Assembly: GCF_900099785.1 (NCBI RefSeq)
Contig: NZ_FNDS01000006.1
Span: forward strand, 244,057-308,056
Length of the DNA: 64,000 bases
DNA from: Pseudomonas panipatensis
GTDB taxonomy: Bacteria > Pseudomonadota > Gammaproteobacteria > Pseudomonadales > Pseudomonadaceae
Direction of reading: 5' to 3'
The translations under genes were made by a program, and so were the position numbers. Shown here in pieces: positions 33,265-45,653 of the stretch. Within the stretch, counting starts at the first letter, position 1; the number at the start of each line of letters is the position of its first letter. A model generated the notes under the pieces. That model was not told the origin of the DNA, made no database searches, and was given only the letters and a program-made list of their open reading frames with translations.

Positions 33265-34164
33265 ATGGACCGCTTCCAGGCCATGCAGGTCTTCACCCGC
33301 ATCGTTGAGCTGGGCGCCTTCGGCAAAGCCGCCGACAGCCTGCAAATGCCCCGCGCCAGCGTGACCCAGGTGATCCAGCAACTGGAGGCGCGACTCGGCG
33401 TGCAACTGCTGCGCCGCACCACCCGCCACGTCAGTGCCACCCCCGACGGCCAGGCCTTCTACGAGCGCTGCGTGCGTCTGCTCGGCGATTTGGAGGAGGC
33501 GGAGAGCTGTTTCTCCGCTTCGCCCGACAACCCGCGCGGCAAGCTGCGCGTCGACCTGCCCAGTTCCCTCGGCCGGCTGGTGGTGATTCCGGCGCTGCCG
33601 GCGTTCTGCCGGCGCTATCCGCTGATCGAGCTGGAACTCAGCCTCAACGACCGTCAGGTGGACCTGGTGCGCGAGGGCGTCGACTGTGTGCTGCGCGCCG
33701 GCGAACTGGTCGATTCGAGCCTGGTCGGGCGGCGCGTCGCCGAGCTACGCCAGGCCACTTGCGCCAGTCCCGCCTATCTGGCCGAGCATGGCCTGCCAAA
33801 GGGCCTGGACGACTTGCGCGGACACCTGGCGGTGAACTACCAGTCGGCCTCCAGCGGGCGCATCTTCGACCTGGAGTTCAGCCTGGCCGACAGCGTCCGC
33901 CGCCTGCCGCTGCCGAGCCGGGTGTCGGTGAACAACGCCGATGCCTATATCGCCGCCTGCAAGGCCGGCTTCGGCCTGATCCAGGCGCCGCGCTATCACC
34001 TGATCGACGCCCTGGCCAGCGGCGAATTGGTGGAGGTGCTCGCCGACTGTTGTCCGCAACCGCTGGCGCTGAGCGTGCTGCACCCGGCGCGCCGGCAGTC
34101 GTCGCGGCGCCTGCGGGTGTTCAGCGACTGGCTGGCGCAGCTGTTCGCCGAGCAGACCTGGTAG
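33265..34164 (+). CDS. LysR-family regulator (CrgA-like), divergent from the AKR
   Basis: A 299-residue LysR protein that begins [20 protein letters not shown], with [23 protein letters not shown]. The effector domain has the CrgA/DmlR-like motifs [20 protein letters not shown] and [20 protein letters not shown], and a C-terminal [20 protein letters not shown]. It likely controls the adjacent aldo/keto reductase. The 114-base shared intergenic region is AT-rich (TTTAACTATTTGG) and should carry both promoters. Confidence 0.9.
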   Translation: MDRFQAMQVFTRIVELGAFGKAADSLQMPRASVTQVIQQLEARLGVQLLRRTTRHVSATPDGQAFYERCVRLLGDLEEAESCFSASPDNPRGKLRVDLPSSLGRLVVIPALPAFCRRYPLIELELSLNDRQVDLVREGVDCVLRAGELVDSSLVGRRVAELRQATCASPAYLAEHGLPKGLDDLRGHLAVNYQSASSGRIFDLEFSLADSVRRLPLPSRVSVNNADAYIAACKAGFGLIQAPRYHLIDALASGELVEVLADCCPQPLALSVLHPARRQSSRRLRVFSDWLAQLFAEQTW

Positions 34165-34179
34165 GCCGTTGGCGCGAAA

Positions 34180-34201
34180 GCCCCGGGTGCGCCGCCGGGG
34201 C
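34180..34201 (+). terminator. Terminator-like hairpin after the LysR gene
   Basis: GCCCCGG / CCGGGGC with an 8-base loop, preceded by AAA but followed by only GTTC. It has the common Pseudomonas terminator stem with a degenerate tail. Confidence 0.5.
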
Positions 34202-34321
34202 GTTCAATTCCGAGCGATGCAGTCGGAAAAGATCGTGCTAGGATTTGCCTCGGCCCCGATTCCCCAGGCCCCGGCGGCAGCCTGCCGCGGGGGCTTCCCC
34301 CTCGATAGAAGGAATACCGCA

Positions 34322-34822
34322 ATGGCTCAAGTCACCCTCAAGGGCAACCCAATCACGATCGATGGCACGCTGCCGCAGAAAGGCGAGAAGGCCCCGGCGT
34401 TCTCGCTGGTCGGCGGCGATCTGGCCAACGTGACCCTGGAGAACTTCGCCGGCAAGCGCAAGGTGCTGAACATCTTCCCCAGCGTCGACACCCCGACCTG
34501 CGCCACCTCGGTGCGCAAGTTCAACGTCGAGGCGAGCAAGCTGGCCAACACCGTGGTGCTCTGCGTGTCCGCCGACCTGCCGTTCGCGCAGAAGCGCTTC
34601 TGCGGCGCCGAAGGCCTGGACAACGTGGTGAACCTGTCGACTATGCGTGGTCGTGAGTTCCTCGCCGCCTACGGCGTGGCCATCGCCAGCGGCCCGCTGG
34701 CCGGCCTGGCCGCGCGCGCGGTGGTGGTGCTCGACGAGAACGACCGGGTGCTGCACAGCGAGCTGGTCAGCGAGATCGCCCAGGAGCCGGACTACGCCGC
34801 CGCGGTCGCCGCCCTGGCCTGA
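34322..34822 (+). CDS. tpx: Thiol peroxidase
   Basis: A 166-residue atypical 2-Cys peroxiredoxin. The peroxidatic Cys60 lies in [15 protein letters not shown] and the resolving Cys94 in KRFCGAEGL, the standard Tpx pair. An extra Cys81 is also present. It reduces H2O2 and alkyl peroxides, with thioredoxin as the reductant. The ATG at 34322 gives the family N-terminus ([11 protein letters not shown]), with GAAGGAA upstream. In P. aeruginosa tpx also lies close to muxABC-opmB, so the neighbourhood is conserved. No OxyR-like site is recognised. Confidence 0.95.
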   Translation: MAQVTLKGNPITIDGTLPQKGEKAPAFSLVGGDLANVTLENFAGKRKVLNIFPSVDTPTCATSVRKFNVEASKLANTVVLCVSADLPFAQKRFCGAEGLDNVVNLSTMRGREFLAAYGVAIASGPLAGLAARAVVVLDENDRVLHSELVSEIAQEPDYAAAVAALA

Positions 34823-35150
34823 TCGCTGCCGCAGGCTCCAGCACGGATGCCGCCTGCCTGTCATGGGTCGGCGGCATCTGTGTTTCCACGCACAGCATTT
34901 TCCCCTGATGGGCGGCAAAAAGGCCTGACTGTCGGCCGCCGCACAGCGTATCGCTGCCTGCCCCGCAACACCTCTCCGGCCGTGCGTAACTCTCGGTAAA
35001 ACAAAGGTAAATAGCGGGTAAAGAGGCTATGCCGGCGAGGTGCTGGCGCTTATCGTTCGCTGCTTGCACCGCCGTCGGTGGGGTGCGGCGTCCGCCCATG
35101 CGGCGCTTTCTGCCGTGCCTCGTTTATGCTCTGAACTCTTTGGCCAGTTG
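34823..35150. other. 328-base gap between tpx and muxA
   Basis: No gene is seen. A perfect 9-bp inverted repeat GATGCCGCC (34846-34854) / GGCGGCATC (34870-34878), followed by TGTGTTT, is a likely tpx terminator. The right part has an A-rich stretch (GGTAAAACAAAGGTAAATAG, 34995-35014) that probably holds the mux promoter. No clear operator is recognised. Confidence 0.5.
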
Positions 35151-36464
35151 ATGACCACTATGCCCACAAGCAACGCAAAGCCCTCGACACTCCGCGCCCT
35201 GCGCCCCTGGTTGATCACCGCCATGGCCTTCGCCGGGGTGGTGTTGCTGATCATGTGGCTGCACAAGACCACCTCGTCCACACCGGCGCCGCAGGCCGGT
35301 GGCGGTCCCGGTCCGCGGGGGCCGGCGATGGCCGCCGGAGCGGGCGGGCAGGGCGGCACGGTGACCGTCAGCGTGGCGCCGGTGCTCAAGGGCGACCTGC
35401 CGGTGCACTACCACGCGCTGGGCACGGTCACCGCCTATAACACGGTGAACGTGCGACCGCGGGTCGGCGGCCAGTTGCTCAAGGTGCTGTTCCAGGAGGG
35501 CCAGGAGGTCAAGGCCGGCGACGTGCTGGCGGTGATCGATCCGCGTCCCTACCAGGCCGCGCTGGACCAGGCGCTGGGCACCCTGCAGCAGAACCAGGCG
35601 CAACTGAAGAACGCGCAGATCGACCTGGCGCGCTATCGCGGCCTGTTCGCCGAGGACTCCATCGCCAAGCAGACCCTGGATACCCAGGAAGCCCTGGTGC
35701 GCCAGTACGAGGGCACCCTGCGCACCAACCAGGGCCAGGTCGATGACGCCCGGCTCAACCTCGAATTCACCCAGGTCCGCGCGCCCATTTCCGGTCGCGT
35801 CGGCCTGCGCCAGGTGGACGTCGGCAACCTGGTGACCTCCAGCGACACCACGCCGCTGGTGGTGATCACCCAGGTCAGGCCGATCGCCGTGGTGTTCAGC
35901 CTGCCGCAGCAGCAGCTCGGCACCGTCGCCCGCCAGCTCGGCGGCAGCCAGCCGGTGCCGGTGCAGGCCCTCGACCGCAACCAGAACCTGGCCCTGGCCA
36001 GCGGCGTGCTGAAGACCCTGGACAACCAGATCGACACCACCACCGGCACGGTCAAGCTCAAGGCGGTCTTCGATAACGCCGACCGCCAGCTGTTCCCCAA
36101 CCAGTTCGTCAACGTGAGCCTGCTCGCCGAGACCCTGCCCGGCGTGCTGACCATTCCGGCCAACGCCGTGCAGCGCGGCAACGACGGCACCTACGTGTAC
36201 AAGGTCGATGCCGGCGACAAGGCCAAGCGCCAGTTGGTCACCCTGGGCACCAGCGAGAGCGAGCGGGTGGTGGTCAGCGATGGCCTGAAGGAAGGCGAGC
36301 GGGTGGTGGTGGAGGGCACCGACCGCCTGCGCGACGGCATGCGCATGCATATCGTCGGCTCCGAGGCGCAGGCCCGCGCCGCCGCCGGCCAGGAGGGCGA
36401 ACAGCCCGCGCCGCGGCCGTTCGGCGCGGACGCCGCGGCCCAGGACAGCGGTAAGCGCGAATGA
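35151..36464 (+). CDS. muxA: RND efflux periplasmic adaptor MuxA
   Basis: A 437-residue membrane-fusion protein of the MdtA/MuxA group. It has a single N-terminal hydrophobic segment ([20 protein letters not shown]), a Gly/Pro-rich linker, the lipoyl halves [20 protein letters not shown] and [20 protein letters not shown], and a helical hairpin between them. It connects the MuxB/MuxC inner-membrane pair to OpmB. The ATG at 35151 ([11 protein letters not shown]) matches the family; a start four codons later is possible. It is the first gene of the muxABC-opmB operon. Its stop overlaps the muxB ATG. Confidence 0.93.
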   Translation: MTTMPTSNAKPSTLRALRPWLITAMAFAGVVLLIMWLHKTTSSTPAPQAGGGPGPRGPAMAAGAGGQGGTVTVSVAPVLKGDLPVHYHALGTVTAYNTVNVRPRVGGQLLKVLFQEGQEVKAGDVLAVIDPRPYQAALDQALGTLQQNQAQLKNAQIDLARYRGLFAEDSIAKQTLDTQEALVRQYEGTLRTNQGQVDDARLNLEFTQVRAPISGRVGLRQVDVGNLVTSSDTTPLVVITQVRPIAVVFSLPQQQLGTVARQLGGSQPVPVQALDRNQNLALASGVLKTLDNQIDTTTGTVKLKAVFDNADRQLFPNQFVNVSLLAETLPGVLTIPANAVQRGNDGTYVYKVDAGDKAKRQLVTLGTSESERVVVSDGLKEGERVVVEGTDRLRDGMRMHIVGSEAQARAAAGQEGEQPAPRPFGADAAAQDSGKRE

Positions 36465-39400
36465 ACCCGTCGCGCCTGTTCATCCTGCGGCCGGTCGCCA
36501 CCACCCTGTTGATGGTGGCGATCCTGCTGTCGGGGATCATCGCCTATCGCTTCCTGCCGATCTCGGCGCTGCCGGAGGTGGATTACCCGACCATCCAGGT
36601 GGTCACCCTGTATCCCGGCGCCAGCCCGGACATCATGACCTCCTCGGTGACCGCGCCGCTGGAGAACCAGCTGGGGCAGATCCCCGGTCTCAACGAGATG
36701 TCCTCGACCAGTTCCGGCGGCGCCTCGGTGATCACCCTGCAGTTCAGCCTGCAGGTCAACCTGGACGTCGCCGAACAGGAAGTGCAGGCGGCGATCAATA
36801 CCGCGCAGAGCCTGTTGCCCAAGGACCTGCCGAACCAGCCGGTGTACAGCAAGGTCAACCCGGCCGACGCGCCCATCCTGACCCTCGCGGTGATGTCCCA
36901 GGACATGCCCTTGCCGAAGATCCAGGACCTGGTGGACACCCGCCTGGCGCAGAAGATCTCGCAGATTTCCGGGGTCGGCCTGGTCAGCATCAGCGGCGGC
37001 CAGCGCCCCGCCGTGCGCATCCGCGCCAACCCGGCGGCCCTGGCCTCGGCCGGGCTGAGCCTGGCGGACCTGCAGACCACGGTGAGCAACAACAACCTCA
37101 ACGGCCCCAAGGGCAGCTTCGATGGCCCGACGCGCTCCTCGACCCTCGACGCCAACGACCAGCTCAAGTCCGCCGATGCCTACCGCGACCTGATCGTCGC
37201 CTACAAGAACGGCTCGCCGTTGCGCCTGCGCGACGTCGCCAGTGTCGAGGACGACGCCGAGAACGTGCGCCTGGCGGCCTGGGCCAACAATGCGCCGGCG
37301 GTGGTGCTGAACATCCAGCGCCAGCCGGGGGCCAACGTCATCGAGGTGGTCGACCGGGTCAAGGCCATGCTGCCGCAGTTGCAGGCGACCCTGCCGGGCA
37401 ATCTCGATGTCACCCTGCTCACCGACCGCACCACGACCATCCGTGCCTCGGTGCAGGACGTGCAGTTCGAGCTGTTCCTCGCCGTCGCCCTGGTGGTGAT
37501 GGTCACTTTCCTGTTCCTGCGCAATCTTTCCGCCACCCTGATTCCCAGCTTCGCCGTGCCGCTGTCGCTGATCGGTACCTTCGGCGTCATGTACCTGGCC
37601 GGCTTCTCGATCAACAACCTGACGCTGATGGCGCTGACCATCGCCACCGGCTTCGTGGTCGACGACGCCATCGTCATGGTGGAAAACATCGCCCGCTACC
37701 TGGAACAGGGCGAGTCGCCGCTGCAGGCCGCGCTCAAGGGCTCGAAGCAGATCGGCTTCACCATCATCTCGCTGACCTTCTCGCTGATCGCCGTGCTCAT
37801 CCCGCTGCTGTTCATGGGCGATGTCGCCGGCCGCCTGTTCCGTGAGTTCGCCATCACCCTGGCGGTGGCCATCCTGATTTCCGGCTTCGTTTCCCTGACC
37901 CTGACGCCGATGCTCAGCGCCAAGCTGCTCAAGCATATCGAGCCGCAGCAGGAAGGCCGCTTCGCCCGCGCCGCCGGCCGCTTCATCGAAGGCATGATCG
38001 AGCGCTACGCCGCCGCCTTGCGCGTGGTCCTGCGCCATCAGCCGCTGACCCTGCTGGTGGCGCTGGCGACCCTGGCGCTGACCGCGATCCTCTACCTGTT
38101 CATGCCCAAGGGCTTCTTCCCGGTGCAGGACACCGGGGTGATCCAGGGCATCGCCGAGGCGCCGCAGTCGATTTCCTTCCAGGCCATGGCCGCGCGCCAG
38201 CAGCAACTGGCCAAGGTGGTCCTGCAGGACCCGGCGGTGGCCAGCCTGTCGTCCTTCATCGGCGTCGACGGCAGCAACGCCACGCTCAACACCGGGCGCC
38301 TGCTGATCAACCTCAAGCCGCACGGCGAGCGCGATCTCAACGCCAGCGAAGTGATCCGCCGCCTGCAGCCGCAGCTGGACAAGGTGGCGGGCATCCGCCT
38401 GTACCTGCAGCCGGTGCAGGACCTGACCATCGAGGACCGCATCGCCCGCACCCAGTACCAGTACACCCTGCAGGACGCCGACCCCGAGGTGCTCGCCGAG
38501 TGGGTGCCGAAGCTGGTCGAGCGCCTGCAGCAGTTGCCGCAACTGGCCGACGTCGCCAGCGATTGGCAGGACAAGGGCTTGCAGGCCTACATCGACATCG
38601 ACCGCGATACCGCCTCGCGTCTCGGCGTGCCGCTGGCGAACATCGACAGCGTGCTCTACAGCGCCTTCGGCCAGCGGCTGATCTCGACCATCTTCACCCA
38701 GGCCACCCAGTACCGGGTGGTGCTGGAGGTGGCGCCGAACTTCCAGATCGGCCCGCAGTCGCTGGAGAACCTCTACGTGCCGGCCAGCGACGGCACCCAG
38801 GTGCGCCTGTCGAGCCTGGCCAAGGTGGAGGAGCGCCACACCCTGCTGGCGATCAACCACATCGCCCAGTTCCCGGCGGCGACCCTCTCCTTCAACCTGG
38901 CCCAGGGCGTTTCCCTCGGCGAGGCGGTGCAGGCGATCCGCGAGGTGGAAGGGCAGATGCAGCTGCCGCTGAGCCTGCAGGGCAGCTTCCGTGGCGCCGC
39001 CCAGGCCTTCGAGTCGTCGCTGTCGAACACCCTGCTGCTGGTGCTGGCCTCGATCGTCACCATGTACATCGTCCTGGGCATCCTCTACGAGAGCTTCATC
39101 CACCCGGTGACCATCCTCTCCACGCTGCCGTCGGCGGGGGTCGGCGCCTTGCTGGCGCTGATGCTCTCCGGGCAGGACATCGGCATCGTCGCGATCATCG
39201 GCATCATCCTGCTGATCGGCATCGTCAAGAAGAACGCGATCATGATGATCGACTTCGCCCTCGATGCCGAACGCAACGAAGGCAAGCCGGCCCATGAGGC
39301 GATCTACCAGGCCTGCCTGCTGCGCTTCCGGCCGATTCTGATGACCACCCTGGCGGCCTTGCTCGGCGCCTTGCCGCTGATGCTCGCCGGCGGCGCCGGC

Positions 39401-39592
39401 GCCGAGCTGCGCCGGCCGCTCGGGGTGACCATGGTCGGCGGCCTGCTGCTCAGCCAGTTGCTGACGCTGTTCACCACCCCGGTGATCTACCTCTACTTCG
39501 ACCGCCTGGCGCAGCGCTGGCTGGCCTGGCGCCGGCGCCACGGGCTGGGCCTCGACGACGAGGCCGGCGAGGGCGGGACGGAGCGCGGCTGA
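36461..39592 (+). CDS. muxB: RND efflux transporter MuxB
   Basis: A 1,043-residue RND pump of the MdtB type with 12 membrane segments and two large periplasmic loops. The proton-relay pair Asp401/Asp402 is in [14 protein letters not shown]. The C-terminal half has the matching [20 protein letters not shown]. MuxB and MuxC together form one heteromeric pump, as MdtB and MdtC do. In P. aeruginosa the system exports novobiocin, aztreonam, macrolides and tetracycline. The stop shares one base with the muxC start (TGATG), favouring equal production of both. Confidence 0.95.
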   Translation: MNPSRLFILRPVATTLLMVAILLSGIIAYRFLPISALPEVDYPTIQVVTLYPGASPDIMTSSVTAPLENQLGQIPGLNEMSSTSSGGASVITLQFSLQVNLDVAEQEVQAAINTAQSLLPKDLPNQPVYSKVNPADAPILTLAVMSQDMPLPKIQDLVDTRLAQKISQISGVGLVSISGGQRPAVRIRANPAALASAGLSLADLQTTVSNNNLNGPKGSFDGPTRSSTLDANDQLKSADAYRDLIVAYKNGSPLRLRDVASVEDDAENVRLAAWANNAPAVVLNIQRQPGANVIEVVDRVKAMLPQLQATLPGNLDVTLLTDRTTTIRASVQDVQFELFLAVALVVMVTFLFLRNLSATLIPSFAVPLSLIGTFGVMYLAGFSINNLTLMALTIATGFVVDDAIVMVENIARYLEQGESPLQAALKGSKQIGFTIISLTFSLIAVLIPLLFMGDVAGRLFREFAITLAVAILISGFVSLTLTPMLSAKLLKHIEPQQEGRFARAAGRFIEGMIERYAAALRVVLRHQPLTLLVALATLALTAILYLFMPKGFFPVQDTGVIQGIAEAPQSISFQAMAARQQQLAKVVLQDPAVASLSSFIGVDGSNATLNTGRLLINLKPHGERDLNASEVIRRLQPQLDKVAGIRLYLQPVQDLTIEDRIARTQYQYTLQDADPEVLAEWVPKLVERLQQLPQLADVASDWQDKGLQAYIDIDRDTASRLGVPLANIDSVLYSAFGQRLISTIFTQATQYRVVLEVAPNFQIGPQSLENLYVPASDGTQVRLSSLAKVEERHTLLAINHIAQFPAATLSFNLAQGVSLGEAVQAIREVEGQMQLPLSLQGSFRGAAQAFESSLSNTLLLVLASIVTMYIVLGILYESFIHPVTILSTLPSAGVGALLALMLSGQDIGIVAIIGIILLIGIVKKNAIMMIDFALDAERNEGKPAHEAIYQACLLRFRPILMTTLAALLGALPLMLAGGAGAELRRPLGVTMVGGLLLSQLLTLFTTPVIYLYFDRLAQRWLAWRRRHGLGLDDEAGEGGTERG

Positions 39593-42500
39593 TGAACCTG
39601 TCCAGGCCCTTCATCCTGCGCCCGGTGGCGACCTCGCTGCTGACCCTGGCGCTGTTGCTGGCCGGCGCGCTGTCCTTCGGCCTGTTGCCGGTGGCGCCGC
39701 TGCCCAACGTGGATTTCCCGACCATCATGGTCCAGGCGGCGATGCCCGGCGCCAGCCCGGAGACCATGGCCTCCACCGTGGCGACGCCGCTGGAACGCTC
39801 GCTGGGGCGCATCGCCGGGATCACCGACATGACCTCCAGCAGCTCGCTGGGCAACACCACCATCGTGCTGCAGTTCGACCTGTCCAAGGACATCGACGGC
39901 GCCGCCCGCGAGGTGCAGTCGGCGATCAACGCGGCGATGAGCCTGTTGCCCAGCGGCATGCCGAACAATCCGACCTATCGCAAGGCGAACCCGTCGGACA
40001 TGCCGATCATGATCCTCACGCTCACCTCGGACACCTACAGCCGCGGCGAGATGTACGACCTGGCCTCGACCATCGTCTCGCCCAAGCTGTCGCAGGTGAA
40101 GGGCGTCGGCCAGGTGAGCATCGGCGGCAGCTCGCTGCCGGCGGTGCGCGTGGATGTCGATCCGGACCGCCTCAGCCAGTACGGCATCTCCCTCGACAAT
40201 CTGCGCAGCGCCATTGCCAACAGCAACGCCGACGGGCCCAAGGGCGCCCTGGAGTTCGGCGATCGGCACTGGCAGGTGGATGCCAACGACCAGTTGCACA
40301 AGGCCAGCCAGTACGCGCCGCTGATCATCCACTACAACGCCGAAACCGGCTCGGCGGTGCGCCTGAAGGATGTCGCCAAGGTCAGCGACTCGGTGGAAGA
40401 CGTGCGCAACGCCGGCTTCTCCGACAAGCTGCCGGCGGTGCTGCTGATCATCACCCGCCAGCCCGGCGCCAACATCATCGAAGCCACCGACGCCATTCAC
40501 GCGCAATTGCCGGTGATCCAGGACGTGCTCGGCCCGCAGGTCAAGCTCAGCGTGATGGACGACCGCAGCCCGTCGATCCGCGCCTCCCTGGAAGAGGCCG
40601 AGCTGACCCTGATCATCTCGGTGCTGCTGGTGATCCTGGTGGTCTACCTGTTCCTGCGCAACGGCCGCGCCACGCTGATTCCCAGCCTGGCGGTGCCGGT
40701 GTCGCTGGTCGGCACCTTCGCCGTCATGTACCTGTGCGGCTTCTCGCTGAACAACCTGTCGCTGATGGCGCTGATCATCGCCACCGGCTTCGTGGTCGAC
40801 GACGCCATCGTCGTGGTGGAGAACATCGCGCGGCGCATCGAGGAGGGCGACGCTCCGCTCACGGCGGCGATCCGTGGCGCCCGCGAGGTGAGCTTCACGG
40901 TGCTCTCGATGACCCTGTCGCTGGTCGCGGTGTTCATCCCGCTGCTGCTCCTGGGGGGCATTCCCGGTCGCCTGTTCCGCGAATTCTCGGTGACCCTGGC
41001 GTCGGCCATCCTGGTCTCCCTGCTGGTCTCCCTGACGCTCACGCCGATGCTCTGCGCGCGCCTGTTGCGGCGCATCGAGCGGCCGCACAAGGCCTCGGTG
41101 GCGCGGCAGAGCAACCGCTTCTTCGTCGCCTTCATGCTGCGCTACCGCGCCAGCCTGAGCTGGGCGCTGGCGCATTCGCGGCTGATGCTGGTGATCATGC
41201 TCGGCTGCATCGCGCTGAACTTCTACCTGTTCGCCGTGGTGCCCAAGGGCTTCCTGCCGCAGCAGGATTCCGGGCGCCTGCGCGGCTTCGCGGTGGCCGA
41301 CCAGAGCATTTCCTTCCAGGCCCTGGATCGCAAGATGGCCGAGTTCCGCAACATCCTCGCCGCGGACCCGGCGGTGGAGAACGTGGTCGGCTTCGTCGGT
41401 GGCGGCAAATGGCAGTCGAGCAATACCGGCTCGTTCTTCGTCACCCTCAAGCCGATCACCCAGCGCGATTCGGCGGAGGTGATCACCGCGCGGCTGCGCA
41501 AGAAGCTCAATCAGATCCCCGGCGCCAGCCTGTTCCTGGTGGCCGGCCAGGACGTGCGCATCGGCGGCCGGCAGAGCAACGCGCAGTACGAATTCACCCT
41601 GCGCAGCGACGACCTCAGCCTGCTGCGCGACTGGGCGCCCAAGGTCGAGGCGCTGTTGAACAAGATTCCGGCGCTGGTCGACGTCAACAGCGACGCCCAG
41701 GACAAGGGCGTGCAGAGCCGCCTGGTGATCGACCGCGACCGCGCCGCCAGCCTCGGCGTCGACGTGGCGGCGGTGGACGCGGTGCTGAACAACGCCTACG
41801 GCCAGCGCCAGGTGTCGACCATCTTCAACCCGCTGAACCAGTACCACGTGGTGATGGAGGTGGACCAGCCGTACCAGCAGAGCCCGGAAGAGCTGCGCCA
41901 GGTCTATGTGATCGGCAGCGGCGGCCAGCGCGTGCCGCTCTCGGCGATCAGCCACGTCGAGCCGGGCCGCGCGCCGCTGACGGTCAACCACCAGGGCCAG
42001 TTCGCCGCCACCACATTCTCCTTCAACCTGGCGCCCGGCGCGCTCATCGGCCCGGCCCGCGAGGCGGTGATGGCGGCCCTCGAACCGCTGCACCTGCCGC
42101 TGGAAATCCAGGCCACCTTCGAGGGCAACGCCGGCGCCGTGCAGGACACCCAGAACAACATGCCCTGGCTGATCCTGCTGGCGCTGGTGGCGGTGTACAT
42201 CGTCCTCGGCATCCTCTACGAGAGCTACGTGCACCCGCTGACGATCCTCTCCACGCTGCCGTCGGCCGGGGTCGGTGCGCTGCTCACGCTGATGCTGTTC
42301 CGCACCGAGCTGTCGCTGATCGCGCTGATCGGGGTGATCCTGCTGATCGGCATCGTCAAGAAGAACGCGATCATGATGATCGACTTCGCCCTCGACGCCG
42401 AACGCCACCTCGGCCTGAGCCCGCGCGAGGCGATCCTCGAAGCCTGCATGAAGCGCTTCCGGCCGATCATGATGACCACCCTGGCGGCGATCCTCGGCGC

Positions 42501-42702
42501 GCTGCCGCTGATCTTCGGCATCGGCGGCGATGCCGCGCTGCGCCGGCCGCTGGGCATGACCATCGTCGGCGGGCTGATCGGCAGCCAGTTGCTGACCCTC
42601 TACACCACCCCCGTGGTCTACCTCTACCTCGATCGCCTGCGCCACTGGGTCAACCAGAAGCGCGGCGTGCGCAGCGACAGCGCCCTGGAGACACCGCTAT
42701 GA
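39592..42702 (+). CDS. muxC: RND efflux transporter MuxC
   Basis: A 1,036-residue RND pump of the MdtC type, the partner of MuxB. The relay residues Asp403/Asp404 are in [20 protein letters not shown]. The C-terminal [20 protein letters not shown] and [20 protein letters not shown] blocks are typical. The two Mux proteins are clear paralogues with near-identical local stretches, consistent with ancient duplication. The ATG overlaps the last base of muxB; the TGA overlaps the opmB ATG. Confidence 0.95.
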   Translation: MNLSRPFILRPVATSLLTLALLLAGALSFGLLPVAPLPNVDFPTIMVQAAMPGASPETMASTVATPLERSLGRIAGITDMTSSSSLGNTTIVLQFDLSKDIDGAAREVQSAINAAMSLLPSGMPNNPTYRKANPSDMPIMILTLTSDTYSRGEMYDLASTIVSPKLSQVKGVGQVSIGGSSLPAVRVDVDPDRLSQYGISLDNLRSAIANSNADGPKGALEFGDRHWQVDANDQLHKASQYAPLIIHYNAETGSAVRLKDVAKVSDSVEDVRNAGFSDKLPAVLLIITRQPGANIIEATDAIHAQLPVIQDVLGPQVKLSVMDDRSPSIRASLEEAELTLIISVLLVILVVYLFLRNGRATLIPSLAVPVSLVGTFAVMYLCGFSLNNLSLMALIIATGFVVDDAIVVVENIARRIEEGDAPLTAAIRGAREVSFTVLSMTLSLVAVFIPLLLLGGIPGRLFREFSVTLASAILVSLLVSLTLTPMLCARLLRRIERPHKASVARQSNRFFVAFMLRYRASLSWALAHSRLMLVIMLGCIALNFYLFAVVPKGFLPQQDSGRLRGFAVADQSISFQALDRKMAEFRNILAADPAVENVVGFVGGGKWQSSNTGSFFVTLKPITQRDSAEVITARLRKKLNQIPGASLFLVAGQDVRIGGRQSNAQYEFTLRSDDLSLLRDWAPKVEALLNKIPALVDVNSDAQDKGVQSRLVIDRDRAASLGVDVAAVDAVLNNAYGQRQVSTIFNPLNQYHVVMEVDQPYQQSPEELRQVYVIGSGGQRVPLSAISHVEPGRAPLTVNHQGQFAATTFSFNLAPGALIGPAREAVMAALEPLHLPLEIQATFEGNAGAVQDTQNNMPWLILLALVAVYIVLGILYESYVHPLTILSTLPSAGVGALLTLMLFRTELSLIALIGVILLIGIVKKNAIMMIDFALDAERHLGLSPREAILEACMKRFRPIMMTTLAAILGALPLIFGIGGDAALRRPLGMTIVGGLIGSQLLTLYTTPVVYLYLDRLRHWVNQKRGVRSDSALETPL

Positions 42703-44183
42703 ACCGCCCGAACCTGTCCCGTGGCCTGCTGGCCCTGGCCCTGAGCGCCGTCCTCGCCGGCTGTGCCGTCGGCCCCGACTACCAGCGCCCGGCGCTCAAG
42801 GTCCCGGCCAGCTTCAAGGAAGGTGACGGCTGGCGCCTGGCGCAACCGGCCGACCTCGCTGGCCATGGCCAGTGGTGGAAGCTCTACGGCGATCCGCTCC
42901 TGGACGATTTGCAGCAGCGCCTGGTCAAGGCCAACCAGACCCTGGCGCAGTCCGAAGCCTCCTATCGCCAGGCCGCCGCCCTGACCAAGGGCGCGCGCGC
43001 CGCGTTCTTCCCGACCGTCAGCGGCAATCTCGACAAGACCCGTTCCGGGCAAGGCGGCAGCAGCAGCTCGGTGCGCCTGGCCGATGGCTCGACGGTGAGC
43101 AGCGGCAGCTCCGCCGGGATCAGCAACAGCTACACGGCGAGCCTCGGCGTGAGCTGGGAGCTGGACCTGTGGGGCAAGCTGCGCCGGCAACTGGAATCCG
43201 ACACCGCGAGCATGGACGCCAGCGCCGCCGACCTGGCCGCCTCGCGTCTGTCGTTGCAGTCGCAACTGGCGCAGGACTACCTGCAACTGCGGGTCATGGA
43301 CCAGCAGATCAAGCTGCTCAACGACACCGTCGAGGCCTATCGGCGGGCGCTCAAGCTCACCGAGAACCAGTACAACGCCGGCATCGTCACCAAGGCCGAC
43401 GTGGCCCAGGCGCGCACCCAACTGAAAAGCACCGAAGCCCAGGCCATCGACCTGAAATACCAGCGCGCGCAGTTGGAGCACGCCATCGCCGTGCTGGTCG
43501 GCGAGGCGCCGGCGCAGTTCAGCCTGGCCGCCAACGGCCAGGTGCCGGCGCTGCCGGCGATTCCGGCGCTGGTGCCGTCGCAATTGCTGGAACGGCGCCC
43601 GGACGTGGCCTCGGCCGAACGCAAGGTGATCGCCGCCAACGCGCAGATCGGCGTGGCCAAGGCCGCCTGGTTCCCCGACCTGACCCTCAGCGCCACCGGC
43701 GGTTACCGCAGCGGCAGCTTCCGCAACTGGATCGAAACGCCGAATCGCTACTGGTCGATCGGCCCGCAGTTCGCCATGACTCTGTTCGACGGCGGCCTGA
43801 TCGCCTCCCAGGTGGAGCAGGCCGAGGCCAGTTACGACCAGACCGTGGCGAGCTACCGGCAGACCGTGCTCGACGGCTTCCGCGAGGTGGAGGACTACAT
43901 GGTCCAGCTGCGCGTCCAGGAAGAGGAGAGCGGGGTGCAGAAGGAGGCCCTGGAGGCGGCGCGCGAAGCCCTGCGCCTGACCTTCAACCAGTACAAGGCC
44001 GGCACCGTCGACTACAACAACGTGGTCACCACCCAGGCCACGGCCTTGTCCAACGAGCGCAACGTACTGACCCTCTACGGCAACCGCCTGACCGCCAGCG
44101 TGCAACTGATCGCCGCCATGGGCGGCGGCTGGGACAGCGCGCAGATCGCCAGCGCAGGCAAGGCCGCGGCGCCCGCGCCATAG
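42699..44183 (+). CDS. opmB: Outer-membrane efflux lipoprotein OpmB
   Basis: A 494-residue OprM-family channel with a lipoprotein signal (lipobox LAGC, Cys22). The OEP repeats include [20 protein letters not shown] and [20 protein letters not shown]. Its beta-barrel segment has a Ser/Gly-rich insert ([20 protein letters not shown]) that may be a surface loop. It completes the MuxABC pump. The ATG sits inside the muxC stop, giving a four-gene translationally coupled unit. The downstream NlpC/P60 gene is convergent, 19 bases away. Confidence 0.94.
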   Translation: MNRPNLSRGLLALALSAVLAGCAVGPDYQRPALKVPASFKEGDGWRLAQPADLAGHGQWWKLYGDPLLDDLQQRLVKANQTLAQSEASYRQAAALTKGARAAFFPTVSGNLDKTRSGQGGSSSSVRLADGSTVSSGSSAGISNSYTASLGVSWELDLWGKLRRQLESDTASMDASAADLAASRLSLQSQLAQDYLQLRVMDQQIKLLNDTVEAYRRALKLTENQYNAGIVTKADVAQARTQLKSTEAQAIDLKYQRAQLEHAIAVLVGEAPAQFSLAANGQVPALPAIPALVPSQLLERRPDVASAERKVIAANAQIGVAKAAWFPDLTLSATGGYRSGSFRNWIETPNRYWSIGPQFAMTLFDGGLIASQVEQAEASYDQTVASYRQTVLDGFREVEDYMVQLRVQEEESGVQKEALEAAREALRLTFNQYKAGTVDYNNVVTTQATALSNERNVLTLYGNRLTASVQLIAAMGGGWDSAQIASAGKAAAPAP

Positions 44184-44202
44184 CGCAGGCGCCGCGCGCG
44201 GC

Positions 44203-44757
44203 TCAGCGTTCGAAACGCCGCGCGGTGGTGAAGTTGCGCTGCCAGTAGTCGTCGGCCAGCGAGTCGATGCGCACGTTCTTGCCGCTGCGTGGCGCATGGA
44301 TGAAGCGGTCGTCGCCCAGGTACAGGCCGACATGGCTGGTCCGGTCGCTGCCGTTGGCGCTGAAGAACACCGCGTCGCCCGGCTTGAGGGCGTTGCGCGG
44401 AACCTTGATCCGGCCTTCCTGGACCATCGAATGGGTGGTGCGCGGCAGGGTCAGCCCGGCTTCCTGGCGGAACAGGTAGACCAACAGGCCGCTGCAGTCG
44501 AAGCCGGTCTGCGCCGATTCGCCGCCGGCGCGATAGGGCGTGCCGACCAGTTGCCGCGCGCGTTGCAGCAGGCGCGCCAGGCGTGGCTGGGACGGCGCCG
44601 CCAGTTTGCCCGGCGTGCGCATGCTGTGCGCCACCACGCCATGCAGCGGCGCGGATTGCTCGTACCGGCGCCAACTCGGCGCGCCGAAATCATCGGCCTT
44701 GGCATTCAGGGAGAACAGGGAGGACAGGAGGATCAGGGGCAAGAGAACAACGCGCAC
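44203..44757 (-). CDS. NlpC/P60 family peptidoglycan endopeptidase
   Basis: A 184-residue secreted hydrolase with a signal peptide (MRVVLLPLILLSSLFSLNAK, cleavage near Ala21). The catalytic Cys88 is in GFDCSGLLVYLF, His142 in RTSHVGLYLGDD and His154 in FIHAPRSGK. It should cut between D-Glu and diaminopimelate in cell-wall peptides, in the periplasm. There is no LysM or SH3 targeting domain. Similar Spr/NlpC proteins of this size are common in Pseudomonas. It is monocistronic as far as I can see. Confidence 0.92.
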   Translation of the reverse strand: MRVVLLPLILLSSLFSLNAKADDFGAPSWRRYEQSAPLHGVVAHSMRTPGKLAAPSQPRLARLLQRARQLVGTPYRAGGESAQTGFDCSGLLVYLFRQEAGLTLPRTTHSMVQEGRIKVPRNALKPGDAVFFSANGSDRTSHVGLYLGDDRFIHAPRSGKNVRIDSLADDYWQRNFTTARRFER

Positions 44758-44957
44758 TGGCGGGTACCGTAGCGAGAATCGAACACCCGCTCATGCTAGG
44801 CAGCGGCCCGATGGGCGTCTGTCGGAAAAGTCCTCAGTAATTGACGGAGAATCCCAGCGCGTGCCGCCGCGCCCGGTCCGCCAGGTGCGCAAGATCGTTC
44901 AAGCCTGGCGCCGGGGTTTCTGGCACCCTGGGCCATCCCACTCATAATCGGTCTGCC

Positions 44958-45653
44958 ATGTCCGTAGAAGCCTTTGCCGGGCGCGCCTTCCTCAAGGGCG
45001 CCGTTGCTATCCTGCCGCTGTCCCTGGCCGTCGCCCCCTGGGGGCTGCTGGCCGGCTCCATGGCCATCGAGGCCGGTCTTTCTCCGCTGCAGGGCCAGGG
45101 CCTGTCGGCCATCGTTTTCGCCGGTGCCGCGCAACTGGTGGCGATCGGCATGCTCAAGGGCGGCGCCGGGATTCTCTCGATCCTCCTCACCACGCTGCTG
45201 CTGACCTCCCAGCACCTGCTCTACGGAATGAGCATGCGCCCGCTGATCTCCGGCCTGCCGGGGCGCTGGCGGGTCGGCCTGGGCTTCCTCCTCACCGACG
45301 AGTTCTTCGCCCTCACCAGCCCGCAGCGCGAGCAGTTCGACCGCTGGTACGCCCTCGGCGTGGGGTTGACCTTCTATGTCGCCTGGAACCTCTTCACCCT
45401 CGCCGGCGTGCTGCTCGGCAGCAGCATTCCGGGACTCGACAAGCTGGGCCTGGATTTCTCCATCGCCGCCACCTTCATCGCCCTGATCACCCCGCTGGTG
45501 CGCGACCTGCCGACCCTGGTCTGCGTGGCCACCGCGCTCTTCAGTTCGGTGCTGCTGAGCTATTGGCAGTGGGGTTCGGCGCTGGTGATTTCCGGCCTGG
45601 CGGGGATGACCGCCGGCTTCCTCTGCAACAAGCTCTACCGGGGGCGCGCATGA
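44958..45653 (+). CDS. azlC: AzlC-family branched-chain amino acid exporter, large subunit
   Basis: A 231-residue membrane protein. It has family motifs GRAFLKGAVAILPLSLAVAP, FAGAAQLVAIGML and TSQHLLYGMSMRP, and a LLTDEFFALTS stretch. AzlC works with AzlD to export branched-chain amino acids or analogues. The ATG at 44958 is preferred; the frame extends upstream but without a leader-like sequence. It overlaps the partner gene by four bases (ATGA). The gap before it (44758-44957) holds no other gene. Confidence 0.9.
   Translation: MSVEAFAGRAFLKGAVAILPLSLAVAPWGLLAGSMAIEAGLSPLQGQGLSAIVFAGAAQLVAIGMLKGGAGILSILLTTLLLTSQHLLYGMSMRPLISGLPGRWRVGLGFLLTDEFFALTSPQREQFDRWYALGVGLTFYVAWNLFTLAGVLLGSSIPGLDKLGLDFSIAATFIALITPLVRDLPTLVCVATALFSSVLLSYWQWGSALVISGLAGMTAGFLCNKLYRGRA

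Noticed and set aside
36191..39541. Very long open frame on the minus strand opposite muxB (over 1,100 codons), and a similar one opposite muxC
   Set aside because: These are antisense shadows of high-GC coding sequence: low-complexity His/Gln/Arg/Gly-rich translations with no recognisable domain, while the plus-strand frames encode complete RND pumps.
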